A DNA stretch of 64,000 nucleotides from Welwitschia mirabilis (GCA_051453625.1 JBOZIK010000001.1:250271289-250335288), one strand, 5' to 3'; shown: positions 10,976 through 24,031, numbered from the stretch's first letter. Translations and numbers: made by a program. The notes: generated by a model from the sequence alone, not told the origin.

Positions 10976-13600
10976 TCATTCTTTTCCTTACATGATCTAA
11001 AATATAGCTACAAGAAAACTATGTGAGAGTGATATTGTGCTCCTATTAGATAAAGTCCATGACATTTTATTCAAGTAACATGAAATCATATCCAAATAGC
11101 TTATCATAAATATGTATCATGAAAGCTCAAAAATGATCCATCTAAATTTATAATTTTTTTCTAATATCTCAAAATAATCTCAAAGAGGTGCCTCCCTCCT
11201 CTAACAAACATGTGAAGCAAGACATCCCAGATTGTAATAGATTAAAAGGATGCTTTTCATCCTATCTATTTTGGGGATGATAGACATGTAATAATAGTAT
11301 TTAAGTAAGATTTTTAGATAGATAGAAAAATCCAAAAAAAGTCAAAAAACAAGAAAGCAGTTGAAAATCAGTAAAAGAGTAGAAAGAATATAGAAAGTAG
11401 AAAAATATCCTAAAAAACATGATCATGATGGAAAGAAACATAAAAAGGGTGTTAAAGAGAAGAAAATGCACCAAGTAAAAGGATTAAATGCTCAAAATAA
11501 CTCATCAATATGCCCTAAACTTAATGAACATTCAAGATTATATAAGTGGATGTATGTAAAAGAAAAAGCAAAGAAATGGAAAAACCATTAGCATAAAATA
11601 AAAGAAACACATCAATCAAAGTGAAAGGAATGTATTAATTTAAAGTGCTTAAAAGAAAAATAACCTTTACAAATAAAAAGTATAAGTAAAAATAAAAGAC
11701 AATCAATAAACCACCAAATGATTAAGTCCTAATTATTATGTGGAAAAAGATATGAAAATGACTTTAAAAATCCAAACAAAACAACTAAGGAAAACATAAT
11801 GAAAATGGACAACTAGAAAAATTGAAAAAAAATGTTGACGTACTTGAAATTCCACCCTAGTAAAGTCCCTTGGTAAAAATTATAAAATCACCAAGTAATG
11901 ATGCATGACATAATGCAAAAACTCATAAAGTTTCACTCGAATAGGTAATGATTATGACAAAACCAAGTATATCTAATATTTTCAATGAAAAAATGATAAG
12001 ATCAAAAGATTCTTAGAAATGAACTCATCTATTCATACCCTAAAACAATACCAAAATCTAAAAAATTAAACTGATCATCTAAAAGTACTATATGCAAAAT
12101 GAGTCTAGAAAATAAGAAATGCCTCTAATGATATCAAGAACATCACTAATCCCATATTCTCTAAGTCAAATTATTTTTCCATGATGAAGGGAGTGCAACC
12201 ACTATCAGAGGAGTAAGAACCTACATAGCATAACCAATTAACCCCTGAGTAAAGTTCTTATAGCTATCATAGCACACTATAAAAGGCTACTCTTGGAAAA
12301 ATTTACCCCAGTGCACCTGTAGTAGGAAATCATGGTGACCATGGTTTCAGTTCAGATATGAAAGGCCATGGTAATTATTTCTTTTTTTATTGTTTTATTC
12401 TTCTTCTTCTTCTCCTTCTCCTCCTCCTCCTTTTTTTGTTTATAAAAAGAGTAATTCCATATGACTAAGTACTCATAAGATAAGGATGAAGTAATGAAAT
12501 GAAAAATAAGGAAGAACACCCCTAAATAACTAAAGACTTACATCATTAAGAGAGAGCAAAAGAAACCAAGGCACTTTCCTTCAAAATGAAGTTCATAAAT
12601 GTATGCATGTCTTAAGATTTGGTGAATCCAATCTTATCACTTAGCATTTTCAAGTAAAATATTTACTAGTCATAGTAACTACATAAAGTAAAACATTATT
12701 TAAGTTAAAGATGTTCAAGTAATAACATGATGTCTACCAAAATAATAAGCTAAGGAAGAATTGAAATAGTGATAGGAGGAAAATACAAGACAAGTGCTTC
12801 TATCATATTCAAGGTTTAATTGATAGATATTTCAATGATTTTTAACCTTTTATCCATTAACTTCTAAATTTACCAAATATTCAAAGTCAAAGTTTCAATT
12901 GAGACATTTTGAAATTTTACTTTTTCTAAAAAATAAGAACCTAGTCATTAAGAGGTTTAATTAGTTATGTAAAAGGTGCATTTAGGTATTGCACTTTTTA
13001 GAAAAATAAGGACCAAACCAAATAGAAATTAATTAATAAAACATAAAAGGTATACAATCATTTTGGAGTAAAATCAATTAGAGGAAAACAGAGTAAAATG
13101 ATAAAACTTTAATAGCACAAATTTCAGAATCCAAATAAGAGATAAAGAAGTGATAAATTTCATTAACAAATACTCTCTTATTACAAAATTATAAATCATG
13201 AGTATCATTATATAATTCATTCAAGGCATAACTTAGAGAATGAATCCAAGACATTTTTAAGGGATTTTGAGGATTTTTTTAATAAGATTAAAAGGTTCCT
13301 TAATATTCAACTTTAAGAATGTGTTATCATCAAGAAGATAATGTTAATTCTAATTTAAAATTTAAATATATTCCAAGTTAAACTTTTGAAAAGGATAATC
13401 ATCAAAAGCACAAGATAAAGTGAACTTTCTAGAAAAAGAAAGGATATTACTTGAAGCATCACATGGATTTTTAAAAGAAGAAGATTGAGAAATAAGATAA
13501 ATAAACTCTTCAAAATTATGAGTTTCATCAAAGTCAAGAAAAGGAACATGGCTTTGAAAATTATATGAAGGTTAAATTGGAAGAGATGGAGGAAGGATAT
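10976..13600 (-). mobile_element. Non-coding internal part of a minus-strand Gypsy derivative
   Basis: No coding domain is visible. The region pairs with 19300-21600: both carry CTCTAATGA...AAGAACA...CACTAATCCCA, a GTGACCATG segment, and then a pyrimidine-rich tract (12123-12370 against 20202-20430). In the minus direction it lies 3' of the gag remnants, where pol would be expected, but no RT, RNase H or integrase motif was found. Confidence 0.35.
12396..12437. repeat. TTC/TCC microsatellite
   Basis: TTCTTCTTCTTC grading into CTCCTCCTCC and then a T-run. The equivalent position at 20460-20475 of the related element is only a T-run, so the triplet expansion arose here. Confidence 0.85.
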
Positions 13601-14108
13601 AATTATCAAGATGATAAGGTAATGTAAAAGTAAAAGTAGAAGTGGAAGAAAGAATGTGATTTGAAGTTGTACATGAAGGCATAGGTAGAGAGGATGTAGA
13701 ATTATGGGTAGAAGAAATAAGTATATCCTATATGAAGTTTGAAAAAACCTTTATGGCTCCTTCATTATGGTTAATTTCTTCATTGTTGTCTTTATCATTA
13801 TTTCATTAGGTTGTTTCTTCACTTTCCTTATCATTTTTTGTGACTAAATCTTCCTTTTCTTATTAGATATTGCTTTCATTCTCTAAATTATGAGATTTAT
13901 CAAAAAGCTTATCAATAAAAATAAAATCATCATCTTCATCATTGATTAAAAATATTTTATATTCTTCATGAATGGATTTCTCATCTAGATTATCTGGTAG
14001 TAAATGGATGACATACATGTAATCTAATTCCTCAATATCATCATCTAATAAATGGTCATACTTTTCGTGATCATTTAAATATTGAGTTGTGTTATTATTA
14101 TCTACCAT
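13380..14108 (-). pseudogene. Acidic open segments downstream of gag in the Gypsy derivative
   Basis: A stop-free frame (13863-14108) begins MVDNNNTTQYL and is rich in Asp and Glu (DDDIEELDY, NDEDDDF). A following decayed segment (about 13610-13380) reads NFQSHVPFLDFDETHNFEEF. I recognise no domain. Position and composition suit the hydrophilic linker of a Gypsy gag-pol polyprotein. No protease motif (D-S/T-G) was found here, unlike in the related element at 21740-24031. Confidence 0.35.
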
Positions 14109-14257
14109 TTTCCTATCTCCTAATGAGTAGAATGTTCAAATTTAATCCAAAATTTCATCTTATTTTTGGAAGCAAAAATAATTATTATTTATATCTAAGT
14201 TCTCTTCATTTATGATGAAGTAGGATAGTTTTGAGGATGTTGTGTTGTAAAAGAACC

Positions 14258-14640
14258 TTAAAATTGTAATAGTATTTGCTGCAATATTTCAACTAAATTT
14301 TCTATATTTTTTTTGATGTTTTCTTTTTTTTTTTCATTTTGTCAATCATTTCTTTTGACATATCATTTTCTTCCTCATAGTAGGTCATGGAAGATGGTTC
14401 TTCTTCATCATAATGCATGGGAGATGATTGGGATTGACAAAACTGATTATAGGAAGTTTGTCTAAATTAGGTGGAATCCCTAAAATCTGGAGAATCTTCA
14501 TTATCATTTCTATATAAGTTTTAAAAAGAATAGGAAAAAAAATGAAAACGTTAAAAAGAGGAAGTAACCCAATTCCTACTCTCAACATCATTTTGTATTT
14601 TTCTCCCTCTTTCTGCAAATGTTTCTCAAAGTGTTTTCTT
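14258..14640 (-). pseudogene. Gag C-terminal tail of a Gypsy derivative
   Basis: One minus-strand frame keeps a low-complexity gag tail: YRNDNEDSPDFRD, SYNQFCQSQSSPMHYDEEEP, then YYEEENDMSKEMIDKM and a Lys/Asn-rich helix ending LVEILQQILL. Two stops interrupt it. Such Gln/Ser/Glu-rich tails with a terminal coiled segment are common in plant Gypsy gag. The longer hydrophobic frame over the same bases (14385-14654) is a shadow. Confidence 0.4.
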
Positions 14641-15334
14641 ACTATTATCCTCAAAACTTTTTAAGTTTCATCTTCTTCCAGAAAGAATTTTTCTAATGGA
14701 CCTTTTATCACTATTCATTAAAGTAATTAAGAATAATGAAACAACAGAATTTTATTTCAAGATGGTAAGGAAGATAAGTACACAATGAACATCAAGTTAT
14801 TCTCTTTTTAGGGTTTCATATTTTTATCAAAATTGTTGTGTGTAATGGCTATTATTTTAATTATTATAAAAATAACTAACAGAATGAATATAGAGAAAAG
14901 GAAAAACTGTAGAATAGAAGAATGTATTGCAAAAAATAAAATTAACCACTATCATCCTATGTTTCTTGAGGATGACAGTGGAGATGATGTATTATTATGA
15001 TATAAAACTATAAATTTAAAACCAAAAAAAATTACAAAAAAAAAATTAGAAATATAAATTATCATCCTCAGTGTCATGGGAATGATAGGGGGAACAATAG
15101 TACTAAACTATGTAAAAAAATTACAAAAATAAACCTACTAAACTATAAATAAAAATATAGCACTATTTTAAATAAATAACTTGAACTAAAATTCAAGGTA
15201 CTTATCTAGATAGTAATAATCCTATAGCCCCTTGTGACCATCCTTGGTAATGACACCACAATATTACAATTATGAATTTATGCAATCTTTAAGTCCTTTA
15301 AGCAAAACCTATAAATCACAATGTTTACAGAAAA

Positions 15335-16460
15335 CACACACTAGTATAAATGGGAGATAATTCAATCAAAATCAATTAAATACACTAGGCTAAAAGTTAC
15401 AGAATTGATTTTCAAAAGCATTTTTTATCTTTTCTATTTCAATAATAAAAGTAAACAATATGATAATATCATGTAATGATGAATGAAGATGGAATGCAGG
15501 GGATGAAAATGGAAATGAGGTGGATTCTATTTTGGACGCTAGTCCTCCTATCACAAGAACTATTTTTGTATAACTTAGATCAACTAGGAAGAGATCGATT
15601 ACTTGTTTTGAGTTAGCATAAACTATAAGAATTACCAAATATAATATGGATAGTGAAATATGAAATTGGAATAAAATAGTAGTACAAATCTAAACTAGTG
15701 AGATCAACCTTGGTAAAGGTTGCTCTTATGATCTAAATAAATTATATAACTATTACTACCTATAATCAACTTAAACCATAAGGGATATAAATAAAATTGT
15801 AGTGAAAAGAGTAATTGAATTGATCATGAAACTTTTACATCCACTTACAGCAAAGTAGTAGTACCTCAATGGAGGATACTTATCCTAATACTAAGGTAAT
15901 TTCTCTCTGTAGCTATTGGATGGACATCTTATCCTTTAATCTTTCATCATAAGAACATCAAGTATAATAGATGAATTAGAAGTGAGGAAAAGAGAGGTAG
16001 CTATATTTTTTCATTAAAGTTCTAGATCCATAACCCTAGAAGTTGGAGAAAAAGTCCTAGTAGCCTAGGTAAGGTACATGATTCCATTACAGGATAATTC
16101 AGTTGTACATATATAAAATAGTTTTCATCTTGACTGCTGTGGGGGTGACACTAGAAACAAAGCCTTATAACAATAGATAATTCATTAGCTTTTGGCTTCA
16201 CAATTGGCTCTTCAGTTGACTTCAAATGTGTCATCATTCCTCATGTCATGGGAACAACACTAGGGATGACACCTCCTTAGAAAAGGATGGTCATTGACTT
16301 CAAGATCCAGTCCACATTATTGTTATAATAAGCTAATATAGTGCTATCATCCTATCTATCGTGGAAATGATAGTGGAAATGAAAACCTTATAAATCTCTC
16401 TAGCTAAAGAAAATCAACCTTCTTTATCATTAACCTTCTTTTAACACACTAAGTACTAGA
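15335..16460 (-). mobile_element. LTR-like block b of the minus-strand Gypsy family
   Basis: Starts with ACACACACTAGTATAAATGGGAG, matching the start of block a, and contains TACCTCAATGGAGGATACTT and ATCATAAGAACATCAAG in the same order, plus four palindromic motifs (two more lie just upstream). With block a it brackets 10976-15334, a span of about 4.4 kb holding minus-strand gag remnants. The frame at 15390-15638 looks like chance, since the block is non-coding in the other copies. Confidence 0.45.
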
Positions 16461-18553
16461 ACATGCCCAAAATCTCTCTAAATATATCAACAATTATGTG
16501 TTTTCGTAATCATTTCATCAACTTTTTATAATCATCAAAATTGCCTCTAAATGTGTATAAATGTCTTGCAAAAGTAATCCAAATACACTATCAAATTCCT
16601 ATAAATTGGCATTGTAATAGTGCAATTTTAATGGATAGCACTTTTGATGAGAATAAGAAATCAAAGCATAAAAACAAAAAAATTTAAAATAAGATAAATC
16701 ACTTATTTCTAATTAACCATAATTCATCCTTAATAAGATATGTTTATAGTAATTCATCCCAATCGAAAATGATCTATAATAGGATAATACCCAAATAATT
16801 CTCTCTCATAAAAAGATAATTTTAAACTAGAAACCCATCATGATCACATTATGTTAAACAATATGTTCAAATCCATTTTAATTGAATAATGTCAAATTCC
16901 AAGGTATCCATAAATATTTTTAAAAAAACAAGAGAAAAATTTCACACTATGTTCTCCTTGGTTATCATTTTATTATTGATATTTTAAATGTCATATTTAA
17001 CAGTTATCTTTACAATTTTGCATCTTTACTAGAGTTTCAAAATTGCAAAAGTCAATCCTTAAAGCTAATTATTTCTTCCTTTAGAAAACATGAATAAACT
17101 ATTCAAGTAGTATTTTAGTTAAAGATATAAGTGATAAGGTAAATAATGAAGCCATTTTCAAAGAATTTCATTATGTTTTATGCACTCAAGGATATCGAAG
17201 TCATACCTAAGATAAAGTCTATTGGAAATGATATAATTAGTTTTTAAAATTTGTGAATCTTAAATTACTTTATCAAGCCTTTTTAACACCATATGGAAGA
17301 AGCTTGTGAGGGGTCTTAAATTTTGGAACCCCTTCTAGAAGCAATTCTGCATCTTAATTAGTGGTTAATATCTCTCCTCTAATTAATAAATTGTGAAATG
17401 AGTCCTTCTAGAATGCTATTGATTTCTCATTTTAAATTAACTAAAACATAAATATGTTTGCCTTACAGCTTAGATGTAGGCACAAACTTTCATAAACTAG
17501 CTATAACCTATCCAAAGAAAATATGTAAGAGCTCTTAAATTACTTGAAAAAATAATAAAAAATACATAATTAAATTCTATTAAAGATAGATTGATATGAG
17601 TCACTAAGTTAAACATATAGATATTCCAAAATTTCTATTATAGACAAATTGTAAAATTAGACACAAACATCAAGGCATTACTATAGAATATAAGCTAAGG
17701 ATCACTTATTGTATAATCCTATCTGTAACCTCCACATTATAAAGGTAAAGCTTCTCAAACATTATAAAAATAAATTTAACTATTAGAACAAAATCAATTA
17801 CGTATAGTAGAAAGATCCTTAAAGAGATTGATTGCTCAGTATTTATGTTTTTTTAAGAACATACCTGATATAATATCAATGATTTCATGACTACAATTAA
17901 TTAAAAACTATCCTTTTTACTGATATTCTTCTAATGTTCTCAATTTTTTTGCATTTCTCATCATTGTTAGGTTTACTAAGTTTTCCAACACTTACTAACT
18001 TATTCTCCGGGATGAAAAATCAAAAGTAAGAATGCATAAAAATGTAAACCCTAAATATCATAATGTTGGTTTATAAACTTGCTTATTTAGTCCTAAATCA
18101 ATAAAAAACTATTGAAATGCATAGAATCATTAAACATAAAACATAAAAAGATGATCATGGCAATGATAACCTTTTCCTTTAAAATAAATATCTTTATGAA
18201 AATTCATTATCATTTTAATTCATATAAAAATGTTCTAATAATAGATTCTTGGATGTGATTCCTAAGATTCCATGAATATTGTATCATTATAAATAATATA
18301 AATCATTTAAAATTATTTAAACATAGAAGTTTCCTAGTATAAAGCTTTACTTAAAATTCATCAATTTTAGAAACTGTATAAAGATCTAGATCCAAGTAAA
18401 CTAAGAAAATCTGAACCCTTGTCCTCGATTCCAAACCAAACTAGATACTGTTCAAACAAAAATGAGTTAAATTATAGTGATTAAAAATGCATGCATTAAT
18501 AGAAGATTAGTGCATATTAGCGAATCAAACTAATTCAACAAAAAAGTATGATA
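16461..18553. other. AT-rich stretch without recognisable features
   Basis: About 2.1 kb of AT-rich sequence. I found no coding remnant, LTR end, tandem repeat or RNA gene. It is bounded on the right by a 100-N gap at 18554-18653. Confidence 0.5.
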
Positions 18554-18653
18554 NNNNNNNNNNNNNNNNNNNNNNNNNNNNNNNNNNNNNNNNNNNNNNN
18601 NNNNNNNNNNNNNNNNNNNNNNNNNNNNNNNNNNNNNNNNNNNNNNNNNNNNN

Positions 18654-19300
18654 ATGCATTTTTTTTTTTTCAACATTCAAGATGGACCTCCCACTCTTCA
18701 ATCTCTTATCACAAGAATTTCTAATGTAATGAAGATGAGAAGGAGAATCAAGGGGGGGATTTATTTATAACAACTTTTAACAAAAAACAACAAACAGAAG
18801 GCATAGGTAGGTGCACTCTTTTATGGATAAAAAATGGATAAAATAGTTAAGGGTTATCTTTTAGAGTCACTTATATGTCAGTTTCATCTTGCTAGGTTGT
18901 TTGGATGATTAGGTAGATGACAGATCTTCATAAAGTTAAATTAATAAGTAATTCATTAGACAATTCAGTAGTCCATATCACCTGTAGTCATCCTACCTAT
19001 CATCTAGATGACAAGGGGCATGATAGTCTTCTTCAATCACTTTCTTGAGGAGAAACTTAGCATTTTTATTAATAATCCTCTTTCAAATATTTGTGTGTCA
19101 GAATGTGTTTTAAGTACATCAAATCTAGGTAAAAACTACACTTTTCTAATATTTCCTATTGTATCTTCAAAATCCTCAGAATTACATGTAAACCTATGTA
19201 AAAGTCCTGTAAAATAACTTATAGAACTCCATCAATAACCACAAATTAGTAGCGCAACATAGCCCTCCACTTAGCATTTGTCAGTCTTTGACAAAACCAA
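18654..19300 (-). mobile_element. LTR-like block c (left end lost in gap)
   Basis: Begins at the T-run before CAACATTCAAGATGGA and stays about 90% identical by eye to 10324-10975 up to CATAGCCCTCCACTTAGCATTTGTC; the similarity then drops. It probably is the left-hand LTR of the minus-strand derivative whose gag and protease lie at 21740-25453. The frame at 19008-19217 matches the shadow frame at 10644-10919 and is not a gene. Confidence 0.5.
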
Positions 19301-21735
19301 ACAAAAAAATCATAATTATGAGGCAATTTGATTTTCAAAAGGTAAATCTAAAAGTCATAAAATAGGCTCATAAAACATATCACATAGATACATATTAAGT
19401 AATGCATAATGTGTATGAAAATTTTGAAAATTTTATCTCATGAAAGATCTTATTTAAGTTAAATTTTTTTGAAAATGGAACATGAAACTGGGTCTCTGCA
19501 CCCCCCCCCCCCCCAACTCTCCTCCCAATCCAAGAAAAAGTAATACATCTTATATTGGAAAATAAAAGAAGAGAATAGATGGGAGTGAGAAGGAAGGTAA
19601 AATAGGATAACTTTCTAAATAAATTGAAAAACTGAGTAATGTCAGGTTTGAAAAAGACATATCTATGAAATATTATAATAAGTAAAAAATATTTCATCAT
19701 GATAATTATTAAGAGAATCACTTACAATCACTAAAAATAAATATTACAAAGCTTTTATTAAGAAAACTCAACTAAGGAAGAAAGATTCTTTTACTGAAAA
19801 CCGAATAGAAAAAACAAGATGATTAAGAAAATATGGTAATGAATTTGAAATAACTACTTAAGTAACAAAATAAAATTAGAAGAATAAGCATAAGTTAATA
19901 TAAATAAAATATAGTTTACTGATCTAATATTTTAACCTAGCAAACTCTTATAAAAGAAATCATAACATTACTTGATGTGAAAAATGCATGACTTAATATA
20001 CAAAACTTAAATTCAATAAGGTAGTGATTATGACAATGCTAGAATAAATTAGTTTAAACAATGAATGATCAGATTAAAGAAATTACTCAAAAATGAAGTC
20101 TCTTATCATCATCATAAAAACAAACACCCAAATCTCAAGAAGTAAAATGATCATGTAAAAAGAATAAAGTTCTAGGAAATAATCAATGCCTCTAATGACA
20201 CAAAGAACACCACTAATCCCACAACCTTAAAAGTTTAAATACAAATTTATTATCCATGATGAGAGGATTGCAACCATAGTTAGAGAAGTAAGGATCCACG
20301 AAGCATGACCAACTCACCTCCTAGTGGAGTTTCCATAGCTACAATATTACACTGCCAAAGGATCTTTTTGGAAATATTTGCCCTAGTGTATGGGCAGTAG
20401 GATATCATGTGACCATGTTTTTGAGATATCATAAATATAAAACATCATATTTTTTATTTCACTCTTTTTTTTTTTGAAAATAAAACAACATTTCACATCA
20501 ACAAACATTCCAAAAGACAAAGGTAAAATTCATAAGATTAAGACAGAAAAAAACACTCTTAAATAATCTAAGACATTTTTATTATTGAGAAAAAATAAAA
20601 AATAAAGCATATTCCCTTAATTAAAGTTCATGGACATGTAAATGTCCTAAGATCGAGTGAATTAAATCTTATCACTAAAATGCCCAAGTCAAAAGACTAT
20701 TCATGGAAATAAATATATAAATCATGTTTAAAATATGATCAAGTAATGCCATAATAATCTTTTAAAGGAAAAAGCTAAGACAAAATTCACACAGTTTTTC
20801 TCATGAAGTTTCAAATTTTGCCCATTAACTTCCTACAATTCTTAAGTAGTTAAGTTAGAAACTCAACAGATCCATAAAAATATATTTTCTTAAAATAATA
20901 GAAACCAAAAATCAATGTTTTATTGACTATCGTCCTGCTCATCATCCAGATGACAGAAAGGATATAGAGGCAGAAAAATAGAAAATTATTAGAAAATTAT
21001 TAGAAAATAGTAGAAAAATATCAAAAATCTAGGAAAATAGACAAAATTCACTATCCTCCATCTTGTTGTAGGAATGATAGAGGAGATGATAGATTAGTAT
21101 TATAGAAAATAGAAGATAGAAACTAAAAATAGGAATAAAAATTGAAAATAGAAAATGAAATCAGAGACTATCAAAATAGAAAACTAAAAAAAAAAATGCG
21201 AAGGAAAACAAATTTTATTTAATTCCTAAATTTAATTCACACTTTTATTAAGAAGAAATAAGGGAAAATTAATTGTCTATTTTGATCTCTAAATTTTTAA
21301 AGAAATAAGGTCCAAACCAAAAAATTACCAATTGATAAAACATAAGATATGTGCAAGTATTTCTAAGTTAAATCAATTGGATGAAGAGAGGAGTAATGGA
21401 GAGTATTCTATGATACCAAATTAAAGCATAAATTTTGGAAGTTAAAGGGAAGAGAAATGGTAATTTTGATAAAATATTTTTATGGAATAAAAGAATTTTA
21501 TTTTGATTGTCACAAAGAAAATTATATTAAAGTTTATTAAAAATATTATTAAAAATATTTTTCTTATCCAAACTCAAATTATGATTTTTAACCGGTTCAT
21601 GTAATGAATAATCTCCCTCAAGGTGTGAATCAAAATGTTGGACTTCATTACACTCTAAAGGTTCTTTCTCATTCTTAAAGTTAGGGGTATCAATGATTTT
21701 GTTAATCTCAAGTTAATCATCATAAAGTATAGGGT
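19301..21735 (-). mobile_element. Non-coding 3' part of the second minus-strand Gypsy derivative
   Basis: Lies between LTR-like block c and the protease remnant, where pol would stand in an autonomous element. It shows the collinear phrases shared with 12123-12370 and two palindromic motifs (20927-20967, 21051-21092). No RT, RNase H or integrase motif is visible. The frame at 19395-19721 spans the poly-C run and is not supported as a gene. Confidence 0.4.
19501..19514. repeat. Poly-C run
   Basis: Fourteen consecutive C in DNA that is otherwise very poor in G and C. It could be a real homopolymer or a sequencing artefact. Confidence 0.8.
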
Positions 21736-21739
21736 CATT

Positions 21740-22219
21740 TTATTCTATCTCTCTTTCTTTAAGTGGATGATGTTGTAGGAATAAATTTGGTTTGATATTG
21801 CTTTTAATTTTTATTTCATCATCATCTAAATCTTTTTCAACTGCATCAAATACTCTAATAAAAAATTTTCTATTTTCAAAGTGACATCTTATTATTCGTA
21901 TTTTCATATTAATGATGTAATGGGCTATTGCATAAAAAGCTTTACCTAGAAGTAAAGGGTATCCTCTATTATGCGTAACTTCTATGATAGTTACATCTAT
22001 TGGGTAGTAAGCCTTTTCAAATTGAATTGCTAAATCTTTAATGACACCTAATAGTTTCTTAACTGATGTATTTGCTAATCCTAAGACAATTGGAGTAGGC
22101 TCTATTCTATCCTTCAAACTAAGTATCTTACAAATGTGAAAGGACATAATGTTAACACTCACTCTAATGTCTATAAAATCTTTTCTAATCTTTTTGTTTT
22201 CCTCTACAATAATGTTCAT
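21740..22219 (-). pseudogene. Gypsy aspartic protease remnant, copy 1
   Basis: Stop-free frame of 159 codons. The N-terminal FIDIRVSVNIMSFHICKIL corresponds to the retropepsin start, where the family has D-L-G-A-S; the catalytic Asp is kept and the Gly is changed to Arg. Then follow LKDRIEPTPIVLGLA, a GVIKDLAIQ strand, YPIDVTIIE, and GYPLLLGKAFYAIA, the counterpart of the flap and I-I-L-G-R-P-F-L-A motif. FDAVEKDLDDDE ends the domain. This matches Gypsy proteases of the gag-pro type in plants. The element carries gag upstream (25453-24340 by homology) and no RT downstream. Confidence 0.7.
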
Positions 22220-22428
22220 TATAGCTGCTCCTAGATCTTTAAATTTAAGTGATTTTTGTAATACTATATTTGTGAGGGATTAAGTAAGAAAGACCTTGCT
22301 AGGAATAACTCATTCTCATTTTCTTCTTATTAAGTATTTCCATAATTTTGAGTACCTTGAGTTTTCTTATAAAACTTTACAAAAGGGTAAGTTTATGCTT
22401 ACATTTTTCATCTAGACTTTTAAATGAT

Positions 22429-22528
22429 NNNNNNNNNNNNNNNNNNNNNNNNNNNNNNNNNNNNNNNNNNNNNNNNNNNNNNNNNNNNNNNNNNNNNNNN
22501 NNNNNNNNNNNNNNNNNNNNNNNNNNNN
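22429..22528. other. Scaffold gap (100 N)
   Basis: Left flank 21124-22428 matches 22952-24240 on the right, about 93-95% identical by eye. The right contig adds a Copia fragment (22529-22951) in front of the shared sequence. Confidence 0.95.
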
Positions 22529-22951
22529 AATTGACAACCATTAAAATTGTGATTGTCTTACTAGCTCAGAAGGGATGAAAGATGTATTAGTTAGACATTA
22601 AAATTGCCTCTATTAATGGAGACCTCAAAGAAGAAATAATTATGATGTAATTAAAATATTTTAAAAAGGTAAGGAATAGAAACTATGCATACTAATTAAA
22701 TCACTATAAGAGCTAAAACAAGCTATAAGAACATAGTACACTAAATTGACTAGTTATTTGAGTACCATTGGATCCAAAATATGTGACTATTAGGATGTAT
22801 ATGTCATACTATTTATTAAATCTAATAGAAACAAATTTACATATGTAGTGATTTATGTATATGACTAGTTAATAACTAGTAGAAATGAAGTGAAAGTGAA
22901 TCATATGAAAATTCATTTAATTGATGCATTTAAAATTTTTGAATTGAAACT
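22529..22951 (+). pseudogene. Copia reverse transcriptase fragment
   Basis: Nearly identical to 42889-43312 of Copia copy 2 and similar to copy 1. It holds the start of the RT palm, decayed, and the YVDD region with the first Asp changed to Tyr (YVYD at 22853-22864). It stops abruptly at TTTTGAATTGAA and joins Gypsy sequence collinear with 21124 onward. This is either a truncated Copia insertion or a chimeric contig join. Confidence 0.7.
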
Positions 22952-23515
22952 ACAAGTAGGAATAAAAATTGAAAATAAAAAATGAAATCAGAAACTATCA
23001 AAATAGAAAACTAAAAAGAAAATGGGAACGAAAACAAATTTTATTTAATTCCTAAATCTAATTCACACTTTTATTAAGAAGAAAGAAGGAAAAATTAATA
23101 ATCTGTTTTAATCTCTAAATTTTTAGAGAAATAATGTCCAAACCAAAAAATTACCAATTGATAAAACATAAGAGATGTGCAATTATTTCTAAGTTAAATT
23201 AATTAGATGAAGAGATGAGTAATGGAGATCATTCTATGATATCAAATTAAAGCATAAATTTTGGAAGTTAAAGGGAAGATAAATGGTAATTTTGATAAAA
23301 GCTTTTTATGGAATAAAAGAATTTTATTTTTATTATTACAAAGAAAATTATATTAAAGTTTATTAAAAATATTTTTCTCATCCAAAATCAAATTATGATT
23401 TTTAATTGGTTCATGTAATGGAAAATCTCCCTCAAGGTGTGAATCAAAATGTTGGATTTTATTACACTCTAAAGGTTCTTTCTCATTCTTAAAGTTGGGT
23501 GTATCAATGGTTTCT

Positions 23516-24031
23516 TCAATCTTNNNNNNNNNNATATAGTATAGGCTCATGTAATTCTATCTCTCTTTCTTTAAGTGAGTGATGTTGTAGGAATAAATTT
23601 GGTTTGATATTGCTTTTAATTTTCATTTCATCATCATCTAAATCTTTTTCAACTGCATCAAATACTCTAATTAAAAATTTTCTATTTTCAAAGTAACATT
23701 TTATTATTTTTACTCTCATATTAATGATGTAATGAGCTATTGCACAAAAAGCTCTATCTAGAAGTAAAGGGTATCCTTTGTTATGTGTAACTTCTATGAT
23801 ATTCACATCTATTGTGTAGTAAGCCTCTTCAATTTGAATTGCTAAATATTTAATAACACCTAATAGTTTCTTAACTGATGTATTTGCTAATTCTAAGACA
23901 ACTGGAGTAGGCTCTATTCTATCCTCCAAACTAAGTATCTTACAAATGTGAAGGGACATAATGTTAACACTCACTCCAATGTCTATAAAAGATTTTCTAA
24001 TCTTTTTGTTTCCCTCTATAATAATGTTCAT
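23516..24031 (-). pseudogene. Gypsy aspartic protease remnant, copy 2
   Basis: The same protease as at 21740-22219, with FIDIGVSVNIMSLHICKIL: here the family's Asp-x-Gly is kept, so this copy is closer to a working active site. TPVVLELANTSVKKLLGVIK and YPLLLDRAFCAIA follow. A 10-N run (23524-23533) and another upstream (24136-24145) mark unresolved bases. After the protease the frame runs into a short hydrophilic tail (HFDSHLEGDFPLHEPIKNHN, 23500-23360) and ends; no RT follows. Confidence 0.7.

Noticed and set aside
15390-15638. 82-codon minus-strand frame
   Set aside because: Falls in an LTR-like block that is non-coding in the other two copies.
19395-19721. 108-codon minus-strand frame including a Gly run
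   Set aside because: The Gly run comes from the poly-C tract; no resemblance to a known family and no second copy with the frame kept.
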